From Mycobacterium sp. Marseille-P9652 (GTDB lineage: Bacteria; Actinomycetota; Actinomycetes; Mycobacteriales; Mycobacteriaceae), in assembly GCF_902652685.1 (NCBI RefSeq), contig NZ_CACRUY010000037.1:1-53067 (forward strand): a stretch of DNA of 53,067 bases, read 5' to 3'. Of this stretch, positions 33,665 through 44,220 are shown in pieces (the stretch's first letter is position 1; every line of letters begins with the position of its first letter). Under the pieces are notes generated by a model. It searched no databases and had not been told where the DNA came from. It saw nothing but the letters and a program-made list of their open reading frames with translations. The position numbers and the translations under genes are program-made.

Positions 33665-35599
33665 GTGCGCAACGCGCTGGCCACCCTGGGCCAGATGGCC
33701 GTCGCCGTCGCGGTCTCGGCCGTGGTCGCCGTGGTGTCCCTGATCGCCATCGCCGGCGTGCAGTGGCCCGCCTTCCCGTCGTCGAACCAACTCCACGCGC
33801 TGACCACCGTCGGGCAGGTCGGCTGCTTGGCCGGCCTCCTCGTCTCCGCCTGGCTGTGGCGGCGGGCACGCCGGCTCCCGGCCCAACTGTGCGCCGTGGT
33901 GTTCGTGTCCGCATTCACGGTGGTGACCCTGGGCATGCCGCTCGGAGCGACGCGGCTTTACCTGTTCGGCATCTCCGTCGACCAGCAGTTCCGCACCGAA
34001 TACCTGACCCGGCTCGCCGACAGTCCCGCCCTCCACGACATGACCTACCTCGGGCTGCCGTCGTTTTACCCACCCGGCTGGTTCTGGATCGGCGGCCGCG
34101 TCGCCGCGCTCGCCGGAGCGCCCGCCTGGGAGATCTTCAAGCCGTGGGCCGTCACCTCCATCACCCTCGCGATCGCCGTCGCGCTGGTGCTGTGGTGGCG
34201 GATGATCCGCTTCGAGTACGCGCTGATCGTCACCATCGCGACGGCGGCGGTGACGCTCGCCTACGGCTCCCCCGAGCCCTACTCGGCGATGATCACCGTG
34301 CTGCTGCCGCCGGTCCTGGTGCTGACCTGGTCGGGGCTGCGCGCCGGCGACCCCGAGCGTGACAGCACGGTCGCTCCCGACGCCGAGCGTGACGGCAGGG
34401 TCACCCTCGAACGGCCGGGCGGCGGCTGGGCGGCGGTGATCGGTGCGGGCCTCTTCCTCGGCTGGACGGCGACCTGGTATTCGCTGCTGTTCGGCTTCGG
34501 CGCGTTCACCGTCGCGCTGATGGCGCTGTGTCTGATGGGCGCGCGGTGGCGGCGCGACGGGTTCAGGGCCGCCGTCGACCCCCTGCGCCGGCTGGCCGTC
34601 ATCGCCGTCATCGCCGCGGCCATCGCCGCGACCACCTGGCTGCCCTTCCTGCTGCGCGCGGCCCACAGCCCGGTCAGCAACAGCGGAAGCGCCTTCCACT
34701 ACCTGCCCGCCGACGGCGCCGAACTGACCTTCCCGATGCTGCAGTTCTCGCTGCTCGGCGCGGTCTGCATGGTCGGCGCCCTGTGGCTGGTGGTGCGCGC
34801 CCGTTCCTCGGTGCGGGCGGGCGCCCTGGCCATCGGCGTGCTGGCGATCTACGTGTGGTCGCTGCTGTCGATGCTGACCACGCTGGCGCGCACCACGCTG
34901 TTGTCGTTCCGGCTGCAGCCGACGCTGAGCGTGCTGCTGGTCGCCGCCGGGGCGTTCGGCCTCATCGAGCTCACGCGGGCCTTGAGCTCGCGTGGCCGCG
35001 CGGTGCTGCCGGTGGCCGGCGCGATCGGGCTGACCGCCGTCATCGCGTTCAGCCAGGACATTCCCGACGTGCTGCGGCCCGACCTGGCGATCGCCTACAC
35101 CGACACCGACGGCTACGGGCAGCGCGGCGACCGCAGGCCGCCGAGTTCGGAGAAGTTCTACTCCGAGATCGATGCCGCGATCCAGCGGGTGACGGGCCGT
35201 CCCCGCGACCAGACCGTGGTGCTGACCGCCGACTACAGCTTCCTGTCCTACTACCCGTACTGGGGCTTCCAGGGCCTCACCTCGCACTACGCCAATCCGC
35301 TGGCCCAGTTCGACCTGCGGGCGGCGCAGATCGAGAAGTGGGCCGGCCTCAAGACCGCCGACGATCTCATCCACGCGCTGGACACCTGCCCGTGGCCGCC
35401 CCCGACCGTGTTCCTGATGCGCCGCGGCGCCAGCAACACCTACACCCTGCGGCTGGCCGAGGACGTCTACCCGAACCAGCCGAACGTGCGCCGCTATACC
35501 GTCGACCTGCGGGCGGCCCTCTTCAACGATCCGCGCTTCGCCGTCGAGAGCATCGGCCCGTTCGTGCTGGCCATCCGCAAGCCGGGGGCCGGACGATGA
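33665..35599 (+). CDS. aftA: AftA, arabinofuranosyltransferase priming the galactan
   Basis: A 644-residue GT-C membrane enzyme (Rv3792 type) with about 11-13 transmembrane helices and a C-terminal soluble domain (about 480-644). The loop after the first helices carries [13 protein letters not shown], an acidic GT-C-type site. AftA moves the first arabinofuranose from DPA onto the galactan chain. The GTG at 33665 follows the dprE2 stop by two bases. Residues about 230-250 ([20 protein letters not shown]) are encoded by a 30-bp tandem repeat and look like an inserted loop. The stop overlaps the embC ATG (ATGA). Confidence 0.95.
   Translation: MRNALATLGQMAVAVAVSAVVAVVSLIAIAGVQWPAFPSSNQLHALTTVGQVGCLAGLLVSAWLWRRARRLPAQLCAVVFVSAFTVVTLGMPLGATRLYLFGISVDQQFRTEYLTRLADSPALHDMTYLGLPSFYPPGWFWIGGRVAALAGAPAWEIFKPWAVTSITLAIAVALVLWWRMIRFEYALIVTIATAAVTLAYGSPEPYSAMITVLLPPVLVLTWSGLRAGDPERDSTVAPDAERDGRVTLERPGGGWAAVIGAGLFLGWTATWYSLLFGFGAFTVALMALCLMGARWRRDGFRAAVDPLRRLAVIAVIAAAIAATTWLPFLLRAAHSPVSNSGSAFHYLPADGAELTFPMLQFSLLGAVCMVGALWLVVRARSSVRAGALAIGVLAIYVWSLLSMLTTLARTTLLSFRLQPTLSVLLVAAGAFGLIELTRALSSRGRAVLPVAGAIGLTAVIAFSQDIPDVLRPDLAIAYTDTDGYGQRGDRRPPSSEKFYSEIDAAIQRVTGRPRDQTVVLTADYSFLSYYPYWGFQGLTSHYANPLAQFDLRAAQIEKWAGLKTADDLIHALDTCPWPPPTVFLMRRGASNTYTLRLAEDVYPNQPNVRRYTVDLRAALFNDPRFAVESIGPFVLAIRKPGAGR
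34354..34413 (+). repeat. Two in-frame 30-bp repeat units inside aftA
   Basis: Units at 34354-34383 and 34384-34413 both begin cgagcgtgac and agree at 22 of 30 positions. The period of 30 keeps the reading frame, giving two copies of a P/A-E-R-D peptide. The start and period match the intergenic pair at 16159. Confidence 0.65.
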
Positions 35600-38500
35600 G
35601 CACCGACACCGCTGGCCGCACGGGTCCTGACACGGGGCCGCAAACGGCCGAAGAACTACGATCTACCTCCGTGAGCGACGCGGGCGGCAATTACCGGATC
35701 GCCCGACTGGTTGCCGTCGTCGCCGGCCTGCTGGGGACCGTGCTGGCGCTCGCCACTCCGTTGCTGCCCGTCAACCAGACGATGGCCCGCATCAACTGGC
35801 CGCAGAACGGCACGTTCGGCAGCGTCGACGCGCCCCTGATCGGCTACGTCGCGACCGACCTGACCGTCACCGTGCCGTGCCAGGCCGCGGCCGGGCTGGC
35901 CGGACCGCAGAACGCCGGCAAGACAGTGCTGTTGTCCACGGTGCCCAAGCAGGCGCCGAAGGCCGTCGACCGCGGCCTGCTGATCCAGCGGGCCAACGAC
36001 TACCTCGTGGTCGTGGTGCGCAACGTCGCGGTGGTCACCGCCCCGTTGAGCCAGGTGCTGAGCCCCGCCTGTCAGAAGTTGACGTTCACCGCGCACGCCG
36101 AGAAGGTCACCGCCGAGTTCGTCGGCCTCACCGAGGGACCCAACGCCGAACACCCCGGGGCGCCGCTGCGCGGCGAGAAGAGCGGCTACGACTTCCGCCC
36201 GCAGATCGTGGGGGTGTTCACCGACCTGTCGGGGCCGGCGCCGCCCGGGCTGAGCTTCTCGGCCACCGTCGACACCCGCTACAGCAGCAGTCCGACGCCG
36301 CTGAAGATGGCCGCGATGATCCTCGGCGTGGTGCTGACCGGCGCCGCCCTGGTCGCGCTGCACGTCCTCGACACCGCCGACGGCACGCGGCACCGCCGCT
36401 TCCTGCCGTCCCGCTGGTGGACGGTCGGCGGGCTCGACGCGCTCGTCATCGCCGTGCTGGTGTGGTGGCACTTCGTCGGCGCCAACACCTCCGACGACGG
36501 CTACATCCTCACCATGGCCCGCGTCTCCGAACACGCGGGCTACATGGCCAACTACTACCGCTGGTTCGGCACGCCCGAGGCGCCGTTCGGGTGGTACTAC
36601 GACCTGCTCGCGCTGTGGGCCCACGTCACCACCGCGAGCATCTGGATGCGGCTGCCCACCCTCGTCATGGCGCTCACCTGCTGGTGGGTGATCAGCCGCG
36701 AGGTGATGCCCCGCCTGGGTCACGCCGTCAAGAACAGCCGGGCGGCGGCCTGGACGGCCGCCGGCATGTTCCTGGCGGTCTGGCTGCCGCTGGACAACGG
36801 GCTGCGGCCCGAGCCGATCATCGCGCTCGGCATCCTGCTGACCTGGTGTTCGGTCGAACGCGCGGTGGCCACCAGCAGGCTGCTGCCGGTGGCGGCCGCC
36901 TGCATCATCGGCGCGCTCACCCTGTTCTCGGGGCCGACGGGCATCGCCTCGATCGGTGCCCTGCTGGTGGCGGTCGGGCCGCTGCTCACGATCCTGCACC
37001 GCCGGATCCGGCGGTTCGGCGCCCTCCCGCTGGTGGCTCCCCTGCTGGCGGCGGCCACCGTCACCGTCATCCTGATCTTCCGGGACCAGACCTTGGCCGG
37101 CGAGCTGCAGGCGACCGCGCTCAAGCGGGCCGTCGGACCCAGCCTGAGCTGGTTCGACGAACACATCCGCTACGAGCGGCTGTTCATGGCCAGCCCCGAC
37201 GGCTCGGTCGCGCGCCGGTTCGCCGTCCTGGGTCTGCTGATCGCGCTCGGCATCACGGTGGCGATGTCGTTGCGCAAGGGCCGGATCCCGGGGACGGCCG
37301 CCGGGCCTAGCCGGCGCATCGTCGGCATCACGATCATCTCGTTCCTGGCGATGATGTGGACGCCGACCAAGTGGACCCACCACTTCGGGGTGTTCGCCGG
37401 CCTCGCCGGATCGCTCGGCGCCCTGGCCGCCGTCGCCGTGACGGGCGTGGCGATGCGTTCCCGGCGCAACCGGACCATGTTCGCCGCCGCGGTGCTGTTC
37501 CTGGTGGCGTTGTCGTTCGCCAGCGTGAACGGCTGGTGGTACGTGTCGAACTTCGGTGTGCCGTGGTCGAATTCGTTCCCGCAATGGCACTACGGCTTTG
37601 CCACCATGCTGCTCGGGCTGACCCTGCTGGTGCTGCTGCTGGCCGCGTGGTTCCACTTCGTCGCGCCGGACAACGGGCCGTCCGCGCGTCCTCACGCGGC
37701 GCGGACGATCCGAATCATTCAGTCGCCCTTGGCCGTTGCCGCGTGGGCGCTGGTGGTGTTCGAGGTGCTGTCGCTGACCCTGGCGATGATCGACCAGTAC
37801 CCGGCGTGGTCGGTGGGCCGGTCCAACCTGGAGGCGCTCACCGGCAAGACCTGCGGTCTGGCCGAGGACGTGCTGGTCGAGCAGGATCCCAACGCCGGCA
37901 TGCTGGCCCCCGTGAGCACCCCGGTCGCCGACGCCCTCGGCGCCGGGCTCTCGGAAGCGTTCACGCCCAACGGGATTCCCGCCGACGTCCGCGCCGACCC
38001 GGTGATGGAACGCCCCGGCGACCGCAGTTTCGTCAGCGACGACGGCTTGGTCAAGAGCAGCGAGGCCGGCACCGAGGGCGGCACCAACCCGGCGCCGGGC
38101 ATCAACGGCTCGGTCGCCCAGCTGCCCTACAACCTCGACCCGGCCCGCACGCCGGTGCTGGGCAGCTGGCGCGCCGGCATCCAGGTGCCGGCCCACCTGC
38201 GGTCGGGGTGGTACCGGCTGCCGCCGCGCGACAAGTCCGGGCCGCTGCTGGTCGTCACCGCGGCCGGCCGCTTCGATCCCCGCGAGGTCCAGGTGCAGTG
38301 GGCCACCGACGACGAGGGCGACGCCGGGCACCCCGGCGGCTCCTTCCAGATGTCCGACGTCGGGGCGTCGCCGGCCTGGCGCAACCTGCGGTTGCCGCTG
38401 TCCGCCGTCCCCGCCGCGGCCACCCAGATCCGCCTGGTGGCCGACGACGAGGACCTGGCCCCCCAGCACTGGATCGCGCTCACGCCGCCGCGCATCCCGC

Positions 38501-38886
38501 AGTTGCGCACCCTGCAGGACGTGGTCGGTTCGAAGGATCCGGTGTTCCTGGATTGGCTTGTGGGGCTGGCGTTTCCGTGCCAGCGACCCTTCGGCCACCA
38601 GAACGGGGTGGACGAGACGCCGAAGTGGCGCATCCTGCCGGACCGGTTCGGCGCCGAGGCCAACTCGCCGGTGATGGACAACAACGGCGGCGGCCCGCTG
38701 GGCGTCACGGAATTGCTGGTGAAGGCGACCACTATCGCCACCTACCTGAAGGACGACTGGTCGCGCGACTGGGGGTCGCTGCAGCGACTGACGCCCTACT
38801 ACCCGGACGCGCAGCCCGCCGACCTGCAGCTGGGCACCGCGACGCGCAGCGGCCTATGGAATCCGGCGCCTTTAAGAAAGACTTAG
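35596..38886 (+). CDS. embC: EmbC, arabinosyltransferase for lipoarabinomannan
   Basis: A 1096-residue GT-C arabinosyltransferase. The N-terminal extracytoplasmic lectin-like domain contains [18 protein letters not shown]. The catalytic loop is [40 protein letters not shown], with the acidic pair Asp300-Asp301. A multi-helix membrane domain and a large C-terminal carbohydrate-binding domain (about 720-1096, ending [17 protein letters not shown]) follow. EmbC extends the arabinan of lipoarabinomannan using DPA. The ATG overlaps the aftA stop by 4 bases. Unlike in M. tuberculosis, embA does not follow directly. Confidence 0.97.
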   Translation: MSTDTAGRTGPDTGPQTAEELRSTSVSDAGGNYRIARLVAVVAGLLGTVLALATPLLPVNQTMARINWPQNGTFGSVDAPLIGYVATDLTVTVPCQAAAGLAGPQNAGKTVLLSTVPKQAPKAVDRGLLIQRANDYLVVVVRNVAVVTAPLSQVLSPACQKLTFTAHAEKVTAEFVGLTEGPNAEHPGAPLRGEKSGYDFRPQIVGVFTDLSGPAPPGLSFSATVDTRYSSSPTPLKMAAMILGVVLTGAALVALHVLDTADGTRHRRFLPSRWWTVGGLDALVIAVLVWWHFVGANTSDDGYILTMARVSEHAGYMANYYRWFGTPEAPFGWYYDLLALWAHVTTASIWMRLPTLVMALTCWWVISREVMPRLGHAVKNSRAAAWTAAGMFLAVWLPLDNGLRPEPIIALGILLTWCSVERAVATSRLLPVAAACIIGALTLFSGPTGIASIGALLVAVGPLLTILHRRIRRFGALPLVAPLLAAATVTVILIFRDQTLAGELQATALKRAVGPSLSWFDEHIRYERLFMASPDGSVARRFAVLGLLIALGITVAMSLRKGRIPGTAAGPSRRIVGITIISFLAMMWTPTKWTHHFGVFAGLAGSLGALAAVAVTGVAMRSRRNRTMFAAAVLFLVALSFASVNGWWYVSNFGVPWSNSFPQWHYGFATMLLGLTLLVLLLAAWFHFVAPDNGPSARPHAARTIRIIQSPLAVAAWALVVFEVLSLTLAMIDQYPAWSVGRSNLEALTGKTCGLAEDVLVEQDPNAGMLAPVSTPVADALGAGLSEAFTPNGIPADVRADPVMERPGDRSFVSDDGLVKSSEAGTEGGTNPAPGINGSVAQLPYNLDPARTPVLGSWRAGIQVPAHLRSGWYRLPPRDKSGPLLVVTAAGRFDPREVQVQWATDDEGDAGHPGGSFQMSDVGASPAWRNLRLPLSAVPAAATQIRLVADDEDLAPQHWIALTPPRIPQLRTLQDVVGSKDPVFLDWLVGLAFPCQRPFGHQNGVDETPKWRILPDRFGAEANSPVMDNNGGGPLGVTELLVKATTIATYLKDDWSRDWGSLQRLTPYYPDAQPADLQLGTATRSGLWNPAPLRKT

Positions 38887-38924
38887 CGCAAGAGTTCGGC
38901 GGAACGGACGCGGAGGGGGCCGCC

Positions 38925-39548
38925 ATGACCGCAACCCTGATGGACATGGCCCGCGCCGAGCGGGCCGACCTGGCGGACTTCCTGGCCACGCTGACGCCGC
39001 GGGACTGGGACACACCCAGCCTGTGCCAGGGGTGGACCGTCAAAGACGTTGTCGCGCACGTGGTCAGCTACGAGGAACTCGGGCCTCTGGGTCTGCTGGG
39101 GCGTTTCGCCAAAGGCCGGGTCGTGCGGGCCAATCAGGTGGGCGTCGACGAGTTCGCGACCCGCAGCCCCCAGGATCTACTGGAGTTCCTGCGGGCACAC
39201 CTTCACCCGCGCGGCCTCACAGCGGGCTTCGGCGGCATGATCGCTCTGGTCGACGGCACCGTTCATCACCAGGACATCCGCCGAGCGCTCGGCCGGCCGC
39301 GCGCCGTACCGGTCGATCGGCTCGAGCGGGTGCTGAGCTTGGTGCCCGGCAACCCCCGGCTCGGCGCCGGGCGCCGGATCAGGGGACTGCGGCTGCGCGC
39401 CACCGACCTCGGGTGGACCCACGGCCGGGGCGCGGAGGTGACCGGCCCCGGGGAGGCGCTGCTGATGGCCATGACCGGCCGTCCGGCGGCGCTGGCGGAC
39501 CTGGGCGGTCCCGGCCTGCCGACCCTCCGCCAGCGGTTAGCGAAATAG
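38925..39548 (+). CDS. Maleylpyruvate isomerase/DinB-like protein (TIGR03083 type)
   Basis: A 207-residue protein of the mycothiol-dependent maleylpyruvate isomerase-like group. The N-terminal helix LMDMARAERADLADFLATL is followed by WDTPSLCQGWTVKDVVAHVVSYEEL, where the His is a likely metal ligand, and by GTVHHQDIRRALGRPR with further His residues. The fold is a metal-binding four-helix bundle; the substrate is unknown. It lies between embC and embR, in the embC direction, 38 bases after embC with ggagggg as RBS, so it may be read from the embC transcript. Confidence 0.85.
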   Translation: MTATLMDMARAERADLADFLATLTPRDWDTPSLCQGWTVKDVVAHVVSYEELGPLGLLGRFAKGRVVRANQVGVDEFATRSPQDLLEFLRAHLHPRGLTAGFGGMIALVDGTVHHQDIRRALGRPRAVPVDRLERVLSLVPGNPRLGAGRRIRGLRLRATDLGWTHGRGAEVTGPGEALLMAMTGRPAALADLGGPGLPTLRQRLAK

Positions 39549-39550
39549 GT

Positions 39551-40681
39551 TCAGACGGAACGCATTTCGAAGCAGAACTCCTGGTTGCCGATCCTGATGC
39601 GGTCGCCGTCGGCCAGCGCAGCGCTGCCGCGAATGCGCTGGCCCTCCACCTCCACGCCGTTGGTGGACCGCAGGTCCGTGATGAGAAAGCCGGTTCCAGT
39701 GTCGGCGATGACGGCGTGGTGGCGGCTGACGTCGGTGTCGTCGAGCACGACGTCGTTGTCCGTGAACCGCCCGATCCGGGTGGTCGCGCCGCTCAGCCGG
39801 TACTCGCGACCGGCCCGGTCGCGCAGGAGCGCGACGGTGGACCCCTGTGCGGCCGCATCCTCCTCCGCGCGATAGGCGCCGCGCTTGTGGGTCGTCAGGG
39901 CGGCCAGGTTGGCGCCCAGCGGCTCCTGCCGCAGGATCCGCTCGTGCAGCGTCGTCACCGTCGGACCCGGGTCGATGCCGAGCCCCTCGGCCAGCGCCGT
40001 CTTGAGCCGCCGGTAGGCACCGAGCGCGTCGGACTGGCGCTCGGTGACGTAATACGCGGTGATCAGCTGCGCCCACAACGGTTCCCGGTAGGGGTGCTCG
40101 GCGGCGAGCGCCTCGAGCTCGCCGATCACCGCACCGGCGCGCCCGCACACGATCTCGGCCTCGGCGCGCGCGGTGTGGGCCGCCACCTTCTCTTCCATCA
40201 GTGCCGTGGCGAAGGGGTCGACGAAGGGGAAGTCGCGCAGGTCGTCCAGCACCGGCCCTCGCCATTCCGCCAACGCGAACGCGAAGTGGCTGCTGGCCTC
40301 CTCGAACTGCCCCGCGGCCGCGGCCTTGGTGCCCGCCGTCTTGGCCGCCAGGAACCGCCCCACGTCGCAGTCGGCGTCGGCGACGCTGAGCTGGTAGCCG
40401 GGCGGCGCGCTCGCCAGCACCTGATACGGGTCGACGCCCGCGGAACGCAGCAGCCGGCGCAAATTGGAAATGTGGGCCTGGATGCTGGGGCGCGCGGCCG
40501 GCACCGGGTCCTCGTCCCACACCCCGTTGATCAGCGACTCGACCGACACCGGCCGGTTGCGGTTGATCAGGAGCATCGCCATGACGGCCCGCTGTTTGGG
40601 CGGGCCGACCGGCACCCGCACCCCGTGGGACGTCATCAGCAACGGTCCCAGGACACCGAACCCGAGGCCTGAGTTCGTCAT
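39551..40681 (-). CDS. embR: EmbR, FHA-containing transcription regulator of the emb genes
   Basis: A 376-residue SARP-like regulator: an OmpR-type winged-helix DNA-binding domain (about 1-105), a bacterial transcriptional activation (BTAD) domain (about 105-250) and a C-terminal FHA domain (about 285-376). The FHA residues are visible: [14 protein letters not shown] and STNGVEV. In M. tuberculosis EmbR (Rv1267c, elsewhere in the genome) is phosphorylated by PknH and activates embCAB. Here it is divergent from embA and shares a 221-bp gap, the arrangement reported for M. avium. It converges on the preceding DinB-like gene with two bases between. Confidence 0.95.
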   Translation of the reverse strand: MTNSGLGFGVLGPLLMTSHGVRVPVGPPKQRAVMAMLLINRNRPVSVESLINGVWDEDPVPAARPSIQAHISNLRRLLRSAGVDPYQVLASAPPGYQLSVADADCDVGRFLAAKTAGTKAAAAGQFEEASSHFAFALAEWRGPVLDDLRDFPFVDPFATALMEEKVAAHTARAEAEIVCGRAGAVIGELEALAAEHPYREPLWAQLITAYYVTERQSDALGAYRRLKTALAEGLGIDPGPTVTTLHERILRQEPLGANLAALTTHKRGAYRAEEDAAAQGSTVALLRDRAGREYRLSGATTRIGRFTDNDVVLDDTDVSRHHAVIADTGTGFLITDLRSTNGVEVEGQRIRGSAALADGDRIRIGNQEFCFEMRSV

Positions 40682-40902
40682 CGCGCCGCAGCCTTTCGTC
40701 GGGGCCGCCTTTGCCGGCCCGCGTTCCCTATTTTGACCGCCACCCGGGCCGCCGGGGCCGCATTCGCGGGCGGGCGGTCCGGCGATTCGCCACACCGGTG
40801 ACGCGCGCCCCCGGTTGGGGGCGCCGCGTTTCTCTCCAGCTCAGGGCCACGGCGGCCCTGCGTCCCCGATGCACAAAGCCGCTTCGCTTACGATCGACCC
40901 TC
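40682..40902. promoter_or_regulatory. Divergent embR-embA promoter region
   Basis: A 221-bp GC-rich gap between divergent embR and embA. It should contain both promoters and probably the EmbR-binding site. A TACGAT hexamer at 40889-40894, 8 bases before the embA GTG, fits a leaderless embA transcript. On the embR side gaaagg lies about 10 bases before the ATG. No separate gene is seen. Confidence 0.65.
40889..40894 (+). promoter_or_regulatory. -10 hexamer TACGAT of embA
   Basis: TACGAT fits the TANNNT pattern and lies 8 bases before the GTG at 40903. No -35 like TTGACA is seen, which is normal for mycobacteria and compatible with activation by EmbR. Confidence 0.5.
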
Positions 40903-43900
40903 GTGCCCCACGACCGAAATGAGCGATCCCTGCGCGTCTCGCGGTTGATCGCCGTGGTCGCGGGACTCGTCGGTCTGTTGCTGTGCGCCCTCGTTCCGCT
41001 GCTCCCGGTGCGGCAGACCACCGCCACCGTGCTGTGGCCGCAGGGCAGCACGCCGGACGGGCACGTCGCCCAGCTCACCGCCCCGCTCGTCTCCGGCGCG
41101 CCGCGGGCACTCGACATCTCCATCCCGTGCTCGGCGATCGCCACCTTGCCCCCCGAGGGCGGCCTGGTGGTCTCGACCCTGCCGGCCGGCGGGGTGGACA
41201 CCGGCAAGAACGGGCTGTTCGTTCGCGCCGACAAGAACGTGATCGTTGTGGCCTTCCGGGACTCGGTCGTCACCGTCGCCCAACGCCCGGCCGTGGCCGC
41301 GGGCGCCTGCAGCGTCCTGCACGCCTGGGGCAACGCGGGCGGGGTGGGCGCCGACTTCGTCGGCATCCCGGGCGCCGTCGGGACGCTCCCTGCGGAGAAG
41401 AAGCCTCAGGTCGCCGGTCTCTTCACCGACCTGAAGATGGCCCCGCAGCCGGGATTGTCGGCCCGCATCGACATCGACACCCGCTTCATCACCGCGCCGA
41501 CCGCGATCAAGACGGTCGCGATGGCCGTGGGCACGCTCGCCGTGCTCACCGCAATCGCGGCGCTGGCCGTGCTGGACCGGCGCAGCCGCGGCGGCGACAC
41601 GCTGCTCAACTGGCGTGCCCCGGCCGCGTGGCTGTCGCGCCACCGCACGGGCAGGCGCCGGCGCGCGGGGGTGGCCGTCTGGCTCGCGGACGCCGCCGTC
41701 ATCGCGACGCTCCTGGTCTGGCACGTCATCGGGGCCACCTCGTCGGACGACGGCTACAACCTGACCATCGCCCGCATCGCGCCCAGGGCCGGCTACGTCC
41801 CCGACTATTACCGCTACTTCGGAACCACCGACGCGCCGTTCGACTGGTATCTCGGCGTGCTGGCCCAGTTGGCGAAGGTGAGCACCGACGGCGTCTGGAT
41901 GCGACTGCCGGCAACCCTGGCCGGCATCTCCTGCTGGCTGCTGATCAGCCACTGGGCGCTGCGCCGGCTGGGGCCGGCCCGCGGCGGACTCGGGGCAAAC
42001 CGCGTCGCCGTGCTGACCGCGGGCGCGGTGTTCCTGGCCGCGTGGTTGCCGTTCAACAACGGGCTGCGGCCGGAGCCGCTGATCGCCCTCGGCGTCGTCG
42101 TCACGTGGGCGCTGGTGGAACGCTCGATCGCGCTGGGGCGGCTGGCGTCCGCGGCGGTCGCGATCGTGGTCGCCATGCTCACCGTGACGCTGGCGCCGCA
42201 AGGGTTGATCGGCCTCGCCGCGCTGCTGACCGGCGCCCGCGCGATCGCCCACCTGATCCGGCGGCGGCGGGCGACCGACGGTCTGGTGGCGCCGCTGGCG
42301 GTGCTGGCGGCGTCGTTCTCGCTGATCATGGTCGTGGTGTTCCGCACCGAGACGCTGGCCACGGTCGCCGAGTCGGCGCGCATCAAGTACAAGGTCGGGC
42401 CGACGATCGCGTGGTACCAGGACTGGCTGCGCTACTACTTCCTCACGGTGGAGAGCAACGCCGAGGGGTCGATGGCGCGGCGATTCGCGGTGCTCGTGAT
42501 GCTGCTGTCGCTGTTCGGGGTCCTGGTGGTGCTGCTGCGCCGCGGCGGCGTTCCGGGCCTGGCGAGCGGCCCGACGTGGCGGCTGATCGGCACCACGGCG
42601 ATCGGGCTGCTGCTGCTGACGTTCACCCCGACCAAGTGGGCGGTGCAGTTCGGCGCGTTCGCCGGACTGGCCGGCGCCCTCGGCGCGGTCGCGGCGTTCA
42701 CCTTCTCCCGGATCGGCCTGCACAGCCGCCGCAACCTGACGCTCTACGTCACCGCGCTGCTGTTCGTGCTCGCGTGGGCCACCTCGGGCATCAACGGGTG
42801 GTTCGAGGTCAACAACTACGGCGTCCCCTGGTACGACATCCAGCCGGTGATCGCCAGCCATCCGGTGACGACGATGTTCCTGGTGCTGTCGATCGCCACC
42901 GGCTTGCTGGCCGCCTGGTACCACTTCCGCATGGACTACGCCGGTCACACGGAGGTGAAGAACAACCGGCGCAACCGGGTGCTGGCGTCCACGCCGCTGC
43001 TCGTCGTGGCGACGATCATGGTGCTCGGCGAGGTCGGCTCGCTGGCCAAGGCCGCCGCCTTCCGGTACCCGCTCTACACCACCGGCAAGGCCAACCTGGC
43101 GGCCCTCACCTCAGGCCTCTCGCCGCACAGCTGCGCGATGGCCGACGACGTGCTGGCCGAGCCGGACCCCAATGCCGGCCTGCTGCAACCGGTTCCGGGT
43201 CAGCAGTTCGGGCCCGCCGGCCCGCTCGGCGGCGTCAATCCCGTCGGCTTCAAACCCGACGGCGTCGGCGACGACCTGAGGTCCTACCCGGTGGTGACCA
43301 AACCGGGCGTGGTGAACTCCGACGCCTCCCCCAACAAGCCCAACGCCACCATGAGTGACTCGGCGGGCACGGCCGGCGGCAAGGGCCCGGTGGGCGTCAA
43401 CGGCTCGCACGCCGCGCTGCCCTTCGGCCTCGACCCGGCCCGGACCCCCGTGATGGGCAGCTACGGCGAGAACTCCCTGGCGGCCACCGCGACCTCGGCC
43501 TGGTACCAGCTGCCGCCCCGGTCCCCGGACCGGCCGCTGGTGGTGGTCTCGGCGACCGGCGCCATCTGGTCGTACAAGGAGGACGGCACCTTCACCTACG
43601 GCCAATCGCTGAAGCTGCAGTGGGGGGTCGCCCGGCCCGATGGGACCACCCAGCCGCTCGCGGAGGTGCAGCCGATCGACGTCGGACCCGAGCCGGCGTG
43701 GCGCAACCTGCGGTTCCCGCTGGCCTGGGCCCCGCCGGGGGCCAACGTGGCGCGCATCGTGGCCTACGACCCGAACCTCAGCGCCGAACAGTGGTTCGCG
43801 TTCACCCCGCCGCGGGTGCCGGTTCTGCAGACGCTGCAGCAGCTGATCGGATCGCGCACCCCGGTGCTGATGGACATGGCGGTCGCCGCCGACTTCCCCT

Positions 43901-44220
43901 GCCAGCGGCCGTTCTCCGAGCACCTCGGCGTCGCCGAGCTTCCGCAGTACCGCCTTCTGCCGGAGCACAAGCAGACGGCCGCGTCGTCGAACGGCTGGGA
44001 GGCCGGCGAGGCCGGTGGTCCGTTCCTGATCACCCAGGCGATGCTGCGGACCTCGACGGTCGCGACCTACCTGCGCGGCGACTGGTACCGCGACTGGGGC
44101 TCGGTCGAGCAGTACTACCCATTGGTGCCGGCCGACCAGGCGCCGGACGCCGTGATCGAACAGGGTGTGATGACAGTGAACGGCTGGACCCGGCAGGGAC
44201 CGATTCGGGCACTCCCATGA
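40903..44220 (+). CDS. embA: EmbA, arabinosyltransferase for arabinogalactan
   Basis: A 1105-residue GT-C arabinosyltransferase. The order is: first TM helix with [27 protein letters not shown], the extracytoplasmic N-domain, the catalytic loop [40 protein letters not shown] with Asp282-Asp283, about a dozen more helices, and a C-terminal carbohydrate-binding domain. EmbA and EmbB form a heterodimer that builds the branched end of arabinogalactan arabinan from DPA. It has its own promoter region shared with embR. The stop overlaps the embB ATG (ATGA). Confidence 0.97.
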   Translation: MPHDRNERSLRVSRLIAVVAGLVGLLLCALVPLLPVRQTTATVLWPQGSTPDGHVAQLTAPLVSGAPRALDISIPCSAIATLPPEGGLVVSTLPAGGVDTGKNGLFVRADKNVIVVAFRDSVVTVAQRPAVAAGACSVLHAWGNAGGVGADFVGIPGAVGTLPAEKKPQVAGLFTDLKMAPQPGLSARIDIDTRFITAPTAIKTVAMAVGTLAVLTAIAALAVLDRRSRGGDTLLNWRAPAAWLSRHRTGRRRRAGVAVWLADAAVIATLLVWHVIGATSSDDGYNLTIARIAPRAGYVPDYYRYFGTTDAPFDWYLGVLAQLAKVSTDGVWMRLPATLAGISCWLLISHWALRRLGPARGGLGANRVAVLTAGAVFLAAWLPFNNGLRPEPLIALGVVVTWALVERSIALGRLASAAVAIVVAMLTVTLAPQGLIGLAALLTGARAIAHLIRRRRATDGLVAPLAVLAASFSLIMVVVFRTETLATVAESARIKYKVGPTIAWYQDWLRYYFLTVESNAEGSMARRFAVLVMLLSLFGVLVVLLRRGGVPGLASGPTWRLIGTTAIGLLLLTFTPTKWAVQFGAFAGLAGALGAVAAFTFSRIGLHSRRNLTLYVTALLFVLAWATSGINGWFEVNNYGVPWYDIQPVIASHPVTTMFLVLSIATGLLAAWYHFRMDYAGHTEVKNNRRNRVLASTPLLVVATIMVLGEVGSLAKAAAFRYPLYTTGKANLAALTSGLSPHSCAMADDVLAEPDPNAGLLQPVPGQQFGPAGPLGGVNPVGFKPDGVGDDLRSYPVVTKPGVVNSDASPNKPNATMSDSAGTAGGKGPVGVNGSHAALPFGLDPARTPVMGSYGENSLAATATSAWYQLPPRSPDRPLVVVSATGAIWSYKEDGTFTYGQSLKLQWGVARPDGTTQPLAEVQPIDVGPEPAWRNLRFPLAWAPPGANVARIVAYDPNLSAEQWFAFTPPRVPVLQTLQQLIGSRTPVLMDMAVAADFPCQRPFSEHLGVAELPQYRLLPEHKQTAASSNGWEAGEAGGPFLITQAMLRTSTVATYLRGDWYRDWGSVEQYYPLVPADQAPDAVIEQGVMTVNGWTRQGPIRALP

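Noticed and set aside
35656-38598. A 980-codon open frame antisense to embC
   Set aside because: It is a GC-driven shadow of embC with Arg/Gln/Gly/His-rich composition and no recognisable domain. Similar antisense frames opposite embA, embB and aftA were rejected for the same reason.
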